Source of the DNA: Planctomycetota bacterium
GTDB taxonomy: Bacteria; Planctomycetota; Phycisphaerae; UBA1845; UTPLA1
Direction of reading: 5' to 3'
Assembly (NCBI GenBank): GCA_015654675.1
Contig: JAATGM010000021.1
Location: 102,940-166,939 of the forward strand
Length of the DNA stretch: 64,000 nt
Positions 25,003 to 34,064 of this stretch are shown here, one piece after another (the first letter of the stretch is position 1; every line of letters begins with the position of its first letter). The translations under genes were made by a program, and so were the position numbers. The notes under the pieces were generated by a model. It saw only the letters and a list, made by a program, of their open reading frames with translations. It did not search any database and was not told the origin of the DNA.

Positions 25003-28000
25003 ATGCCGCTGCGGGAGTTCCATCCGTCGATTCAGAAATGGTTCTCGACCCGCTTCGGCCGGCCGACCGAACCGCAACTCGCCGGCTGGCCGCCAATTCG
25101 CCACGGGAAGAACGTGCTCATCGCCGCGCCAACCGGAACCGGCAAGACGCTGGCGGCTTTCCTTGCAGCAATCGACCAGCTCGCCGGCGAAGGTATGTCG
25201 CTCCTGCGCCAGACGCGCGTGCTCTATATCTCGCCCCTCCGCGCCCTTAGCAACGATGTCCAGAAGAATCTCAACGGCCCGCTCAATGAATTGATCGCCC
25301 TCGATCCGAGTCTGGCCGACATTTCGGTGCAGGTCAGAACGGGAGACACCTCGCCACGCGATCGCGCCGCCATGTTGCGCAACCCTCCGCACATTCTCGT
25401 CACGACGCCGGAATCGCTCTACATCCTCCTGACGACCGTCAACGGACGTAACATGCTCAGCACCGTCCGCACCGCCATCGTCGACGAAGTGCACGCCCTC
25501 GCTCGCGACAAACGCGGATCGCACCTGGCGCTCTCCCTTGAGCGGCTCGAGGCGCTCGCCGGTCCAATCCAGCGAATCGGCCTCTCTGCCACCCAGAAGC
25601 CATTAAGTGAAATGGCCAGCTTTCTGGTAGGCGTTGGTCGCGACTGCGAACTCGTCGATGTCGGGCATAGTCGGGAATTGAACGTCGCGATCGAAGTTCC
25701 TCCTTCGCCATTAAGCACTGTCTGCTCCCATGAAACATGGGATGAAATCTACGCCCGCGTCGCGCAGCTCATCGGCGAACACCGCACCACCCTCATCTTC
25801 GTCAATACGCGCAAAATGGCCGAGCGAATGGCCGCTCGCCTCACCGGCTTGCTCGGAGAAGAGCACGTCACCTGTCATCACAGCAGTCTCTCGCGAGAAC
25901 GCCGGTTGGATGCCGAACAACGACTCAAGTCTGGAAGCTTGCAGGCATTGGTCGCGACCGCCTCACTCGAATTGGGCATCGATATCGGCGACGTCGATCT
26001 CGTCATCCAGATTGGCGCGACACGTTCGATTTCGACACTCCTGCAGCGCGTCGGTCGAGCAGGCCACGCCATTGATCGAATCCCGAAGGGCCGGCTTTTC
26101 CCCCTGACGACCGACGAGCTGATCGAGGCCGCCGCCCTGCTTCGCGCCCTCGCGCGGCACGAACTCGATCGAACCCCCCAGCCGACCGCGCCGCTCGACA
26201 TCCTCGCGCAGCAGATTGTCGCATCCTGCGTTGCGGCCGGTACGGACGGATGGACCGAGGACTCGCTCTTCGAACTGACGCGCTGTGCGGGACCATACCG
26301 AGGTCTCAAACGCGAAGACTTTGACGCCGTCGTGCGATTGCACTCAGAGGGCCGCCGCGGACTCCTCCACCGCGACGCCGTCGGCCGGCGTGTCATGTCG
26401 CGAAAACGCGCCAGAATCACAGCCATCACCGGCGGCGGAGCAATTCCGGACGTGGCCGACTATCGCGTTGTTCAGGACCCGGACGGAACCTTCATCGGCT
26501 CACTTAACGAAGACTTCGCGGTCGAAGCCAATGTCGGCGACATCTTTCAGCTTGGAAACACGTCGTGGCGAATTCTGAGAGTCGAACGCGGCACGGTCCG
26601 GGTTGCGGACGCCCGCGGTCAGCCGCCGTCCATTCCCTTTTGGCTCGGCGAGGGTCCCTCGCGAACCGAAGAACTGTCGCGCGAAATCGGACAGGTACGG
26701 GAGGATTGCGCCGACCCGCAACGCCTTCCCACCGAAATCAACCTGACGCCCGATGCCGCCACGCAAATCGCCGAACACATATCCGAAGGCCGCCGAATTC
26801 TCGGCGCGGTACCCACACAGAAACGCATTATTCTCGAACGCTTCTTCGATGAAAGCGGTGGAATGCAACTCGTCCTTCACGCACCATTCGGCGGACGGGT
26901 AAACCGCGCCTGGGGCCTCGCCCTCCGAAAGAGATTCTGCCGCGGATTCGGCTTCGAGCTCCAGGCCGCCGCGAACGAGGAAGCGATCGTCATCTCCCTC
27001 GGCATGCAGCACAGCTTTCCGCTCGAAGATGTGTTCGACTACCTCCATCCGGACTCCGTGCGCAAGGTGCTCACGCAGGCCGTCCTCGATCAACCCATGT
27101 TCGAATCGCGTTGGCGTTGGAACGCCTCACGCGCCCTGGTCCTCGAACGATTCGGAAACGGAAAACCAGTCCCGCCCGCGATCCTGCGAATGCGCGCCGG
27201 AGACCTGCTCGCGTCGGCCTTTCCCGCCGCCGTCGCCTGTCCCGAAAACATGCCCGCCGGCGACCTGCCCATTCCGATGGAGCACCCGCTCGTCCGCCAG
27301 ACCATCGAAGACTGCCTGCACGAGGCCACCGATATCGAAGGCCTGATCGCGGTGCTGCGCGGCCTTCGCGACGGCTCAATCGAACGCATCGCGATCGACA
27401 CCGCCGAACCATCCGCATTCGCCCGTGGAATTCTCGCCGCCCAGCCCTACGCCTTCCTGGATGATGCGCCGCTCGAGGAACGCCGGACGCAGGCCGTCCT
27501 CGCGCGCCGCGGGCTCGATGCTCGTTCAGCCGATCAGATGGGAGCCCTCGATCCCGCGGCCATCGAGCGCGTCCGCGATGAAGCGTGGCCGCAGCCGGAA
27601 AACATGGAGGAAGTCCATGAAGCCCTGCTCTGGATGGGCTTCGTAACCGATTCCGAAGCCGAACCCTGGCTCGCGTGGCTCGTTCAGCTTCGCGAAATGG
27701 GTCGCGCGATTCACGAAGCGGCCCGCTGGTCGGCCGTCGACGGACCGACCGATCCCAAATCAATCGTGCTCGGCCGGCTCGAAGCCCTCGGGCCCGTCTT
27801 GTCTAACGATGATCGAATCACGCCGCGCGGCGTCTCATTGTCCGCCACACAACATGAAGAGTCGCTTCTGGCCATCCTCGAATCACTGGAGCGCGATGGA
27901 GCCATCATGCGCTCCCGCATCGGAGGCGAGCTGGCCTGGTGTGAACGCCGGCTGCTCGCTCGAATCCACCGCTACACGATCGATCGCCTTCGCAATGAGA

Positions 28001-28956
28001 TTCAACCCGTCACAGCGACCGAGTTTCTCCGCTTCCTGAGCTGTTGGCAGCATGCTGACACGGAATACCAACTCGAAGGCCCCATGGGGGTAGCGGCGGT
28101 ACTGCGACAACTCGCCGGCTTCGAGGTGCAGGCCGCCGCATGGGAGAGCCATATCCTTCCTTTGCGCGTGCGTGACTACCGCCGCCAATGGCTCGATGAG
28201 TTAACGCTATCAGGCGAGTTCTGCTGGGGTCGCTTATGGGGTAGCGGTGCAAGCCCTATTCGCGTGACGCCGATCTCCATCGTCCCGCGCGACTCGCTGG
28301 GGACATGGCTGCCCCTGAGCCGATCCCCGCTCGACGAGGACCTGTCCGGCCCGGCCCGCGATTTGCTCGCGGTGCTCACCTCGCGCGGCGCTGTTTTTTC
28401 TCAAGAGCTTCAGCGCTCCGCACAATTGCTTCCCACCCATCTCGAGCTCGGCTTGGCCGACCTGGTCTCGCACGGCGTCGCGACCTGCGATTCGTTCGCC
28501 GCACTGCGGCAATTGCTTGCCCCGCCTTCACGTCGCCGACGGCCCGTTCAGTCGGTCGGCCGATGGAGTCGCTTCCGCGATCACGCGGCCGTGCCGACCC
28601 TACCCGCAGCCGCGCCGGCCGACGAAGCAATCGCTCGCCAGCTCCTTCAGCGCACCGGTGTCGTCTTTCGTCGCACAACGGAGCGCGAGCGTATTCCGAT
28701 GAATTGGTCCGCACTGACCCGCGTCTACCGCCGCCTGGAGCTTCGCGGCGAAATCCGCGGCGGACGATTTGTCGCCGGCTTCTCGGGCGAGCAGTTCGCA
28801 CTGCCTGAAGCGGTCGAACTGTTGCGACGCCTCCGCCGAGAAGAGCCCCGCACCGCGATTTCAGTTTCGCCCGCCGACCCACTCAATCTCGAAGGAATCC
28901 TCACGCCCCGGCAGCGCGTCCCCTCGACCGTCCGCCGCGCAGTCCTGGTCGGCTGA
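25003..28956 (+). CDS. lhr: Lhr-type DEAD/DEAH-box ATP-dependent helicase
   Basis: This 1317-residue superfamily 2 helicase has Walker A APTGTGKT (42-49), DEVHALARDKRGSHLALSLERL (motif II plus the Lhr-specific extension), GLSATQKPL (motif III), LIFVNTRKMAERMA (motif IV), HHSSLSRERR, ATASLELGIDIGDVDLVIQIGATRSISTLLQRVGRAGH (motifs V and VI). A winged-helix domain and the large C-terminal region of Lhr proteins follow, including VPTQKRIILERFFDESGGMQLVLHAPFGGRVNRAWGLALRK. E. coli Lhr is about 220 residues longer. Lhr unwinds DNA and RNA:DNA hybrids and takes part in DNA repair. It appears to be transcribed alone from the leaderless promoter just upstream. Confidence 0.9.
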   Translation: MPLREFHPSIQKWFSTRFGRPTEPQLAGWPPIRHGKNVLIAAPTGTGKTLAAFLAAIDQLAGEGMSLLRQTRVLYISPLRALSNDVQKNLNGPLNELIALDPSLADISVQVRTGDTSPRDRAAMLRNPPHILVTTPESLYILLTTVNGRNMLSTVRTAIVDEVHALARDKRGSHLALSLERLEALAGPIQRIGLSATQKPLSEMASFLVGVGRDCELVDVGHSRELNVAIEVPPSPLSTVCSHETWDEIYARVAQLIGEHRTTLIFVNTRKMAERMAARLTGLLGEEHVTCHHSSLSRERRLDAEQRLKSGSLQALVATASLELGIDIGDVDLVIQIGATRSISTLLQRVGRAGHAIDRIPKGRLFPLTTDELIEAAALLRALARHELDRTPQPTAPLDILAQQIVASCVAAGTDGWTEDSLFELTRCAGPYRGLKREDFDAVVRLHSEGRRGLLHRDAVGRRVMSRKRARITAITGGGAIPDVADYRVVQDPDGTFIGSLNEDFAVEANVGDIFQLGNTSWRILRVERGTVRVADARGQPPSIPFWLGEGPSRTEELSREIGQVREDCADPQRLPTEINLTPDAATQIAEHISEGRRILGAVPTQKRIILERFFDESGGMQLVLHAPFGGRVNRAWGLALRKRFCRGFGFELQAAANEEAIVISLGMQHSFPLEDVFDYLHPDSVRKVLTQAVLDQPMFESRWRWNASRALVLERFGNGKPVPPAILRMRAGDLLASAFPAAVACPENMPAGDLPIPMEHPLVRQTIEDCLHEATDIEGLIAVLRGLRDGSIERIAIDTAEPSAFARGILAAQPYAFLDDAPLEERRTQAVLARRGLDARSADQMGALDPAAIERVRDEAWPQPENMEEVHEALLWMGFVTDSEAEPWLAWLVQLREMGRAIHEAARWSAVDGPTDPKSIVLGRLEALGPVLSNDDRITPRGVSLSATQHEESLLAILESLERDGAIMRSRIGGELAWCERRLLARIHRYTIDRLRNEIQPVTATEFLRFLSCWQHADTEYQLEGPMGVAAVLRQLAGFEVQAAAWESHILPLRVRDYRRQWLDELTLSGEFCWGRLWGSGASPIRVTPISIVPRDSLGTWLPLSRSPLDEDLSGPARDLLAVLTSRGAVFSQELQRSAQLLPTHLELGLADLVSHGVATCDSFAALRQLLAPPSRRRRPVQSVGRWSRFRDHAAVPTLPAAAPADEAIARQLLQRTGVVFRRTTERERIPMNWSALTRVYRRLELRGEIRGGRFVAGFSGEQFALPEAVELLRRLRREEPRTAISVSPADPLNLEGILTPRQRVPSTVRRAVLVG

Positions 28957-30841
28957 AGTCGCCGCCGACTCCGCGCGACCACTGGTCATACTCGCGCTTC
29001 AGGATGCCATAATGCGATTCGCTATCGCGATACCCGCCCGGCCAGTTCCGAATGTGCCACAGCCGCCGATGCTCGTGAATGATCGCATCCATGTCCGTCG
29101 CCAGGCGACCCGCCCGCGCCCGCACGTCCTCACCCTTTTCAATCGCCCGCATGACTAATGCCCGTGCAATCGCATGCGCGACCACCCGTAGCGTCGCCCG
29201 TAACTCATCCGCTTCCAGCGAACGCATCGTGGCCGAACGCCGCAGCACATCGACCCGCATCCACATCCGGCGAAGCGCAGCCGGCGTGAGCCCCTCCAGG
29301 GCCTTGCGGTCATCCAGTCGCGATTGCATCACCCGGAAAAGCGCCGTCTTGTTCCGCAGCACCACGCCACTTCGAAGATACAAATCCCCCGTCTCCCCCC
29401 ACCCGGCCGCCAGCGCCTCGGACGAATCGTCGAATCCGTTCACCGCCGCCGCTGCAACCGCGTCCCGTTCGCGCGGCCGTGCCGAGTTCCACGCCACCGA
29501 TGCCCCGAACAGCGTCGGAATCACACTTGCCGGCCAATACTGCCGGTGCCCAAAGTCCCCCCAGTCAGTAATCAAATATCCCGCCGCCCCGCACGACTTG
29601 GCCGCCCGGGCCGCATTTCGCATGTTCGCCAATGCGTTGGACAATCGCCCCGAAAAGCTGCACCAGCTCGACGTCCCGGGACAGACATAGAACTCAAATC
29701 CGGCCCGAGCATATTGACGGCAATGATTTTCAAAATCCTGATCGCCCTCATATCCCCATTCCAGAAGAATCACGTCCTTCGGCAGCCGACGAAGAATCTC
29801 CGGATGCGAACTCGCCATGTCGGCCCAACACATCATTCGCCGCCCGTGCGCCCGCACGATCCGTCGCAGCTTGAGCACGTAATCCAGGTACACCGCGCCC
29901 ACGCCGCGCTTCCGTACGGCCGTACCGCTCCGGCCCTGCCCCAGCTCAAACGGCTCGTCGCATCCGACGTTGAACAGCCGGCTGCTGAACTGCGGCAACA
30001 ACTCGCCATATAGCGACTTGACCAGCGCAATCGAACCTGGGTCCGTCGGACAAAGCGTCGCCTTCGTCGTGCGAATGTCGCCGAAGGGCGATCGCCACGG
30101 CCCGGTCGCCTCCGCAAGCGGCGCATAGCGTGCATGCTTCAGCCAGCGCTCCATGTGCCCCAGCGAATTCTGATTGGGAACCAGCTCGACGTTGCGTTTG
30201 CGGCAATAGCGATCCAGACGCCGCACCTCGGCCGCGCTCATCGGCGAAGCATTCTGCCAGACAGCCCGGTGTCGCCGATAGCGAAACGTGTGCTCGAAGT
30301 AGAGCTGAAGCTGATTGATCTTGATCGACGAAAGCCAGTCGATCAGCCGCCGCAGCTCCCGCCCCGTCGGGACCTTGTCCCGGCTGATGTCCAGCATGAA
30401 CCCGCGCACGTCAACGTCTGGCTCGTCGTCGATCCTGATCGCCGGCCATCGCTCGCCCGTCTGCGCGGCAACCTGCACAAGCGTGCAAACCCCGTTCCAA
30501 ATCCCCGCGCTGCTCGACGCATGAATCTCAACCCCGCCCTCTCCAATCGAGAGCCGATATCCTTGCGGATGCGATGGCCCTTCCGCGCTGATCATCAAGC
30601 GAATGTCGCCGCGCGGATTGCCGCCCCACAGGGCGACGCAGCGTTTGCCCAGCGTGCCGGCAATCGCCCGCTTCAACCGCCTGACGCAATGCAGAATCCC
30701 GTCGCCGCGCCGCGCCCAAATGGTGAGCGGCCGCCGCTCAGGCACGATCCACGCGCCCCGCAACCGACGGACCGCCTTCGGCGCGGGAGAGAGCACAAGC
30801 CCCGCACGACTACCCCGCGATCGGCTTCGATGGCCCTTCAC
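28901..30841 (-). CDS. Glycoside hydrolase family 20-like protein (beta-N-acetylhexosaminidase type)
   Basis: This 646-residue protein has the GH20 plan: an N-terminal alpha/beta domain (about 50-140, PQGYRLSIGEGGVEIHASSSAGIWNGVCTLVQ), then a TIM-barrel beginning DVRGFMLDISRDKVPTGRELRRLIDWLSSIKINQLQLYFEHTF. The catalytic Asp-Glu pair of GH20 is represented by FNVGCDEPFELGQG. No signal peptide is evident, so it may be cytoplasmic. It probably removes terminal N-acetylhexosamines; specificity is unknown. The GTG start is 20 bases after the neighbour's stop, so the two form an operon. Its 3' end overlaps the end of lhr by 56 bases, tail to tail. Confidence 0.75.
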   Translation of the reverse strand: MKGHRSRSRGSRAGLVLSPAPKAVRRLRGAWIVPERRPLTIWARRGDGILHCVRRLKRAIAGTLGKRCVALWGGNPRGDIRLMISAEGPSHPQGYRLSIGEGGVEIHASSSAGIWNGVCTLVQVAAQTGERWPAIRIDDEPDVDVRGFMLDISRDKVPTGRELRRLIDWLSSIKINQLQLYFEHTFRYRRHRAVWQNASPMSAAEVRRLDRYCRKRNVELVPNQNSLGHMERWLKHARYAPLAEATGPWRSPFGDIRTTKATLCPTDPGSIALVKSLYGELLPQFSSRLFNVGCDEPFELGQGRSGTAVRKRGVGAVYLDYVLKLRRIVRAHGRRMMCWADMASSHPEILRRLPKDVILLEWGYEGDQDFENHCRQYARAGFEFYVCPGTSSWCSFSGRLSNALANMRNAARAAKSCGAAGYLITDWGDFGHRQYWPASVIPTLFGASVAWNSARPRERDAVAAAAVNGFDDSSEALAAGWGETGDLYLRSGVVLRNKTALFRVMQSRLDDRKALEGLTPAALRRMWMRVDVLRRSATMRSLEADELRATLRVVAHAIARALVMRAIEKGEDVRARAGRLATDMDAIIHEHRRLWHIRNWPGGYRDSESHYGILKREYDQWSRGVGGDFSRPGLRGGRSRGRAAGA

Positions 30842-30861
30842 ACCCGATTCCCCGGCGATGT

Positions 30862-31521
30862 CTACGGTGCGCCTTCCTGCGGCGTACCCTTCGCAACGGC
30901 AGTCGCATTCAGGTCATAACGTGCCACCGAAGCGACACACTCTTCACCGCCCGTCGATTGCTCCACCGAAAGCAACGCATATTGCCCGTCGGTCGCCTCC
31001 ATCGCGCGCTGAATCGTCGCCAGTTCAAATGGCCGATGCTGGAGCACGCCACCCCGCGTGCGAAGCGTTCGAGTGCTGCTCGATGTCATCACGCGCAGTT
31101 CAGTCTCACCCGAGTCGCCGCCATGCCGGCTGATCACCACCCGCGGTCCAAGGTCGCACGTGAAATCATCGCTCGGCTGACCGGCCAGGCGCCGCGTCTC
31201 CGCCACCGCATCTCCCAGCGCGTCGATGATTGCCGCCTGCGACATCGCCAGTTTGCGTTCCTGCTCGCTTCCGGTCTCGGGTCGTCGCCCCGTTCCCTGC
31301 GAAACAAACGCAAGCTTGCGCGCCCCCGTCCCGAGCCCTTCGCCGCGCTGCTTGGCCGAATCGGTTCGCGCCGCCCCATTCATCGCTGGGTCCAGATAGA
31401 CCGTCGAAGCTGGCCGCGCGACCCCTGCACTGGAGTTCGAACAGCCCCCACACACCCAGAAAAGACTTGCACCCGCCGTCGTCAGGCCGGCCACCCATCG
31501 AAACGCCGAAAATCCAGACAT
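30862..31521 (-). CDS. Secreted or lipid-anchored hypothetical protein
   Basis: A 219-residue protein with an N-terminal hydrophobic segment (AFRWVAGLTTAGASLFWVCGGC) that could be a lipoprotein signal with Cys at about 27. The following region is Ser/Ala/Gly-rich, then comes a helical stretch (QAAIIDALGDAVAETRRLAG) and a beta-rich C-terminal part ending LLSVEQSTGGEECVASVARYDLNA. No known domain was recognised. It sits directly before the GH20-like gene and shares its strand, so it may be co-transcribed, but a role in glycan turnover is only a guess. Confidence 0.55.
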   Translation of the reverse strand: MSGFSAFRWVAGLTTAGASLFWVCGGCSNSSAGVARPASTVYLDPAMNGAARTDSAKQRGEGLGTGARKLAFVSQGTGRRPETGSEQERKLAMSQAAIIDALGDAVAETRRLAGQPSDDFTCDLGPRVVISRHGGDSGETELRVMTSSSTRTLRTRGGVLQHRPFELATIQRAMEATDGQYALLSVEQSTGGEECVASVARYDLNATAVAKGTPQEGAP

Positions 31522-31617
31522 GCGCGCATCCTCGCGCGGACAGTCCGCGAGCGATCCGTCGGGCTCGCGCTAACCTCCGTGCGCGGGAAGCTAACCCGCC
31601 ACGCCACTAAACTCAAT

Positions 31618-33150
31618 TCAATTATCGCGCCGAATCGGAACCGCCGGCGCCTTGGGAGCCGCTTGAAGCTGACCCTGAATCGTCAGCACACCGACGTAGA
31701 AGAACCCCACCATAAACAGCACCAGAAACGGAATGCCGAACGTCAGCCGCCCGGTCTTCGCAATGAGAATGACAATGCAACTCAGCAGATAGAAACCGAA
31801 CCCGACCTCAATCACACCCTGCGTAAGCCCCGAACGCCGCTTCTCCGCCGCAGTCTTCTTCCGTCCGGACGTCGGCATGGCCGCCTCCCCGAACTTCGGC
31901 GTCCGCACGAATTCCGATTGGTGCCCAAAGAGCCCTTCGATCGTGGCCCGCGCGTTGTTCAGCGCGATCCCGACGCCGACGCTCATCAGAAAAGGAAGAT
32001 ACTTGATGCTCTCGCCCCACGTTCGGAACACTTCGCGCTGACTCGCCACGTAAAACGTGCTCGCCGAGCAGGTCGCGATCAGGAACAGCGAGCTGTCAAA
32101 CAGCAGCTTGGCCCACGGATTGTCCGCCAACAGCGTCATCTTGATGTAGAGCGCCGGCAGAAACATCAGCATGAGCATCACGATGTAGATGTAGACCGTG
32201 CAGCTCGTAAGATGGAAAAACGCTTCGAGTTTCGTGTGAAACGGCAATCGCGAGGCAAGGATCTTCGGCAGCAGCTTCCGGCACGTCTGGGCGCCGCCCT
32301 TGGCCCAGCGATGCTGCTGAGTCTTGAACGCGTTCATCTCCGGCGGAAGCTCGGCCGGCGACGTCACCTCCGGCAGAAACACAAACTTCCAGCCCTTGAG
32401 CTGCGCCCGGTAGGACAAATCGAGGTCTTCCGTCAGCGTGTCGTGGTGCCAGCCGCCCGCGTCATCGATGGCCGCACGTCGCCACATTCCGGCCGTGCCA
32501 TTAAAGCTCATGAATCGACCCGAGCGATTTCGGGCCGAATGCTCGATGACAAAATGCCCATCCAGCAGGATGGCCTGCGTCTTGGTCAACAGACTTCGGT
32601 CGCGATTCAGGTGCTCCCAGCGTGCCTGCACCATTCCCACACGCGAATCCGAGAAATAGTGAATTGTCTTGGTCAGCACGTCCTTCGGCGGAATGAAATC
32701 CGCGTCAAAGATCATGATGAACTCGCCCGTGGCCGAGCGCATGCCTTCTTCCAGCGCGCCGGCCTTGAATCCTCGCCGATTCTCGCGATGAATGAACTCG
32801 ATCGGGTGTCCGGCCGCCTTCATCCGCTCGACCGATCGCTCCGCGATCGAAACCGTTTCCGCGTCCGTCGAGTCGTCAAGCACCTGAATCTGCAGCCGAT
32901 CGCGCGGATAGGCGATCGCGCAAGTTGATTCAATGATCCGCTCCGTCACCGCCCGCTCATTGAACATGGGGAGCTGAATGGTCACCCGCGGCAGATCCTT
33001 AAAGCCGGCCCCGGGCGTCGGCGTGTTCCGGCGGTACTTGTAGTAGAGATAAACGAGCTGATACCGATGGGCCCCGTAGATCGCCAGCATGAAGCAGACG
33101 ACCAGGTAAAGGACCATAAAGGCCCACGATGTCATTTCAGAGATGTTCAT
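31618..33150 (-). CDS. Membrane-bound family 2 glycosyltransferase (processive beta-glycan synthase type)
   Basis: This 510-residue protein has a membrane helix at about 8-26, a cytoplasmic GT2 domain (about 50-285) and further membrane helices at about 310-345, 350-370 and 440-490. Processive-synthase residues are present: D92-D93 in VLDDSTDAETV, D149-x-D151 in MIFDADFIPP, T240-E-D in DTLTEDLDLSYRA and Q278-QHRW at 278-282. The arrangement is that of cellulose-synthase-like or CslA-type enzymes, which polymerise and export beta-linked glycans. No PilZ domain or bcsB partner is present, so product and regulation are unknown. A near-consensus promoter lies about 70 bases upstream. Confidence 0.85.
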   Translation of the reverse strand: MNISEMTSWAFMVLYLVVCFMLAIYGAHRYQLVYLYYKYRRNTPTPGAGFKDLPRVTIQLPMFNERAVTERIIESTCAIAYPRDRLQIQVLDDSTDAETVSIAERSVERMKAAGHPIEFIHRENRRGFKAGALEEGMRSATGEFIMIFDADFIPPKDVLTKTIHYFSDSRVGMVQARWEHLNRDRSLLTKTQAILLDGHFVIEHSARNRSGRFMSFNGTAGMWRRAAIDDAGGWHHDTLTEDLDLSYRAQLKGWKFVFLPEVTSPAELPPEMNAFKTQQHRWAKGGAQTCRKLLPKILASRLPFHTKLEAFFHLTSCTVYIYIVMLMLMFLPALYIKMTLLADNPWAKLLFDSSLFLIATCSASTFYVASQREVFRTWGESIKYLPFLMSVGVGIALNNARATIEGLFGHQSEFVRTPKFGEAAMPTSGRKKTAAEKRRSGLTQGVIEVGFGFYLLSCIVILIAKTGRLTFGIPFLVLFMVGFFYVGVLTIQGQLQAAPKAPAVPIRRDN

Positions 33151-33218
33151 TGTGAATCAGACTGCGCCGCTGTTGCGGTGGTGCGCCTATTGCGCCGTGC
33201 CATCAACGCGTTATGAAG

Positions 33219-33248
33219 ATTGTAGCCGGGCAAACCGAACCATGTCAA
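33219..33248 (-). promoter_or_regulatory. Consensus-like sigma-70 promoter for the GT2 gene
   Basis: On the minus strand, TTGACA (33248-33243) and TACAAT (33224-33219) are separated by 18 bases. The predicted start near 33212 gives a leader of about 60 bases before the ATG at 33150. This is the best paired -35/-10 in the window. Confidence 0.6.
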
Positions 33249-33312
33249 TTACATAAAACTCGGCGCGACAATTGGTTATGCGCAACGGGTCTGCACCGGC
33301 AGCCACTGAGCC

Positions 33313-34011
33313 CTATGTTTTCTTGATATGTTTCCCGCGCAGCTCAATCAACGACTCCGCCATAACGGCCATTCGCACCAGATCCGCCACGCAGGTCGCC
33401 CCAAGTTTCCGGTTCAGATTCGTCCGATGCGCCTCGATCGTCTTCTCGCTCAGGCCCAGTTTGGCCGCAATCGTCTTGTTCGCGTTCCCCTGCCGGATGA
33501 ACTCCAAAACCTCCCATTCGCGGTCGGTCAACTTTCGTAGCCGCACTTCGAGCCGCGCCATTTCGCGTTGCTGCTCAAAGCGATTGGTGCTCTGCTCCAT
33601 CGCTCGATGCAGCCGGTCCAACAGGTCCTGATCGCCAAACGGTTTCTCGATAAAGTCCGATGCGCCGGCCTTGATCGTCTTCACCGCCATCGGAATATCG
33701 CCGTGCCCGGTGATGAAGATGATCGGCAGAGGGCAACCTTCCTTCACCAGGCGCTCCTGCAGTTCAAGCCCGCTCATCCCCGGCATACGGACATCGAGCA
33801 GCACGCACCCTGGCCGATTGCGATCGTGCTTCTCAAGGAAGTCATGCGCCGAGCCGAATGCGACGACCGGAAGATTGACAGACTCAATCAACCATTTGAG
33901 TGACTGACGAACGGCGGCGTCGTCGTCGATGACAAAAACCATCGGCGCCGGCGTCTCTTCGCGCGCACCCACCTCCCCAGCATCTGATACGTCGAGTGTG
34001 TACATACACAA
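33313..34011 (-). CDS. FixJ/NarL-type response regulator
   Basis: This 232-residue protein starts at TTG 34011 or ATG 34005. The receiver domain (about 24-140) has the acidic pocket VIDDDAAV, the phosphoryl-accepting D73 in VLLDVRMPGMSGLE, T in IFITGHGD and K in FIEKPFG. The C-terminal LuxR-type helix-turn-helix (about 165-225) contains LTDREWEVLEFIRQGNANKTIAAKLGLSEKTIEAHRTNL. The large PAS kinase gene upstream ends 53 bases away on the same strand, so the two form a two-component system. A palindrome TGTGTA-CA-TACACA (33997-34010) overlaps the start and might serve for autoregulation. Confidence 0.88.
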   Translation of the reverse strand: MCMYTLDVSDAGEVGAREETPAPMVFVIDDDAAVRQSLKWLIESVNLPVVAFGSAHDFLEKHDRNRPGCVLLDVRMPGMSGLELQERLVKEGCPLPIIFITGHGDIPMAVKTIKAGASDFIEKPFGDQDLLDRLHRAMEQSTNRFEQQREMARLEVRLRKLTDREWEVLEFIRQGNANKTIAAKLGLSEKTIEAHRTNLNRKLGATCVADLVRMAVMAESLIELRGKHIKKT

Positions 34012-34064
34012 TAGTAAAACACCTCACGAATCGGATAGCAACAGGTTTTTTTAGCGTCGGACGT

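Noticed and set aside
30958..32928. 656-codon plus-strand open frame
   Set aside because: Runs antisense through a secreted protein gene and the GT2 gene, both well supported; very rich in Arg/His/Pro.
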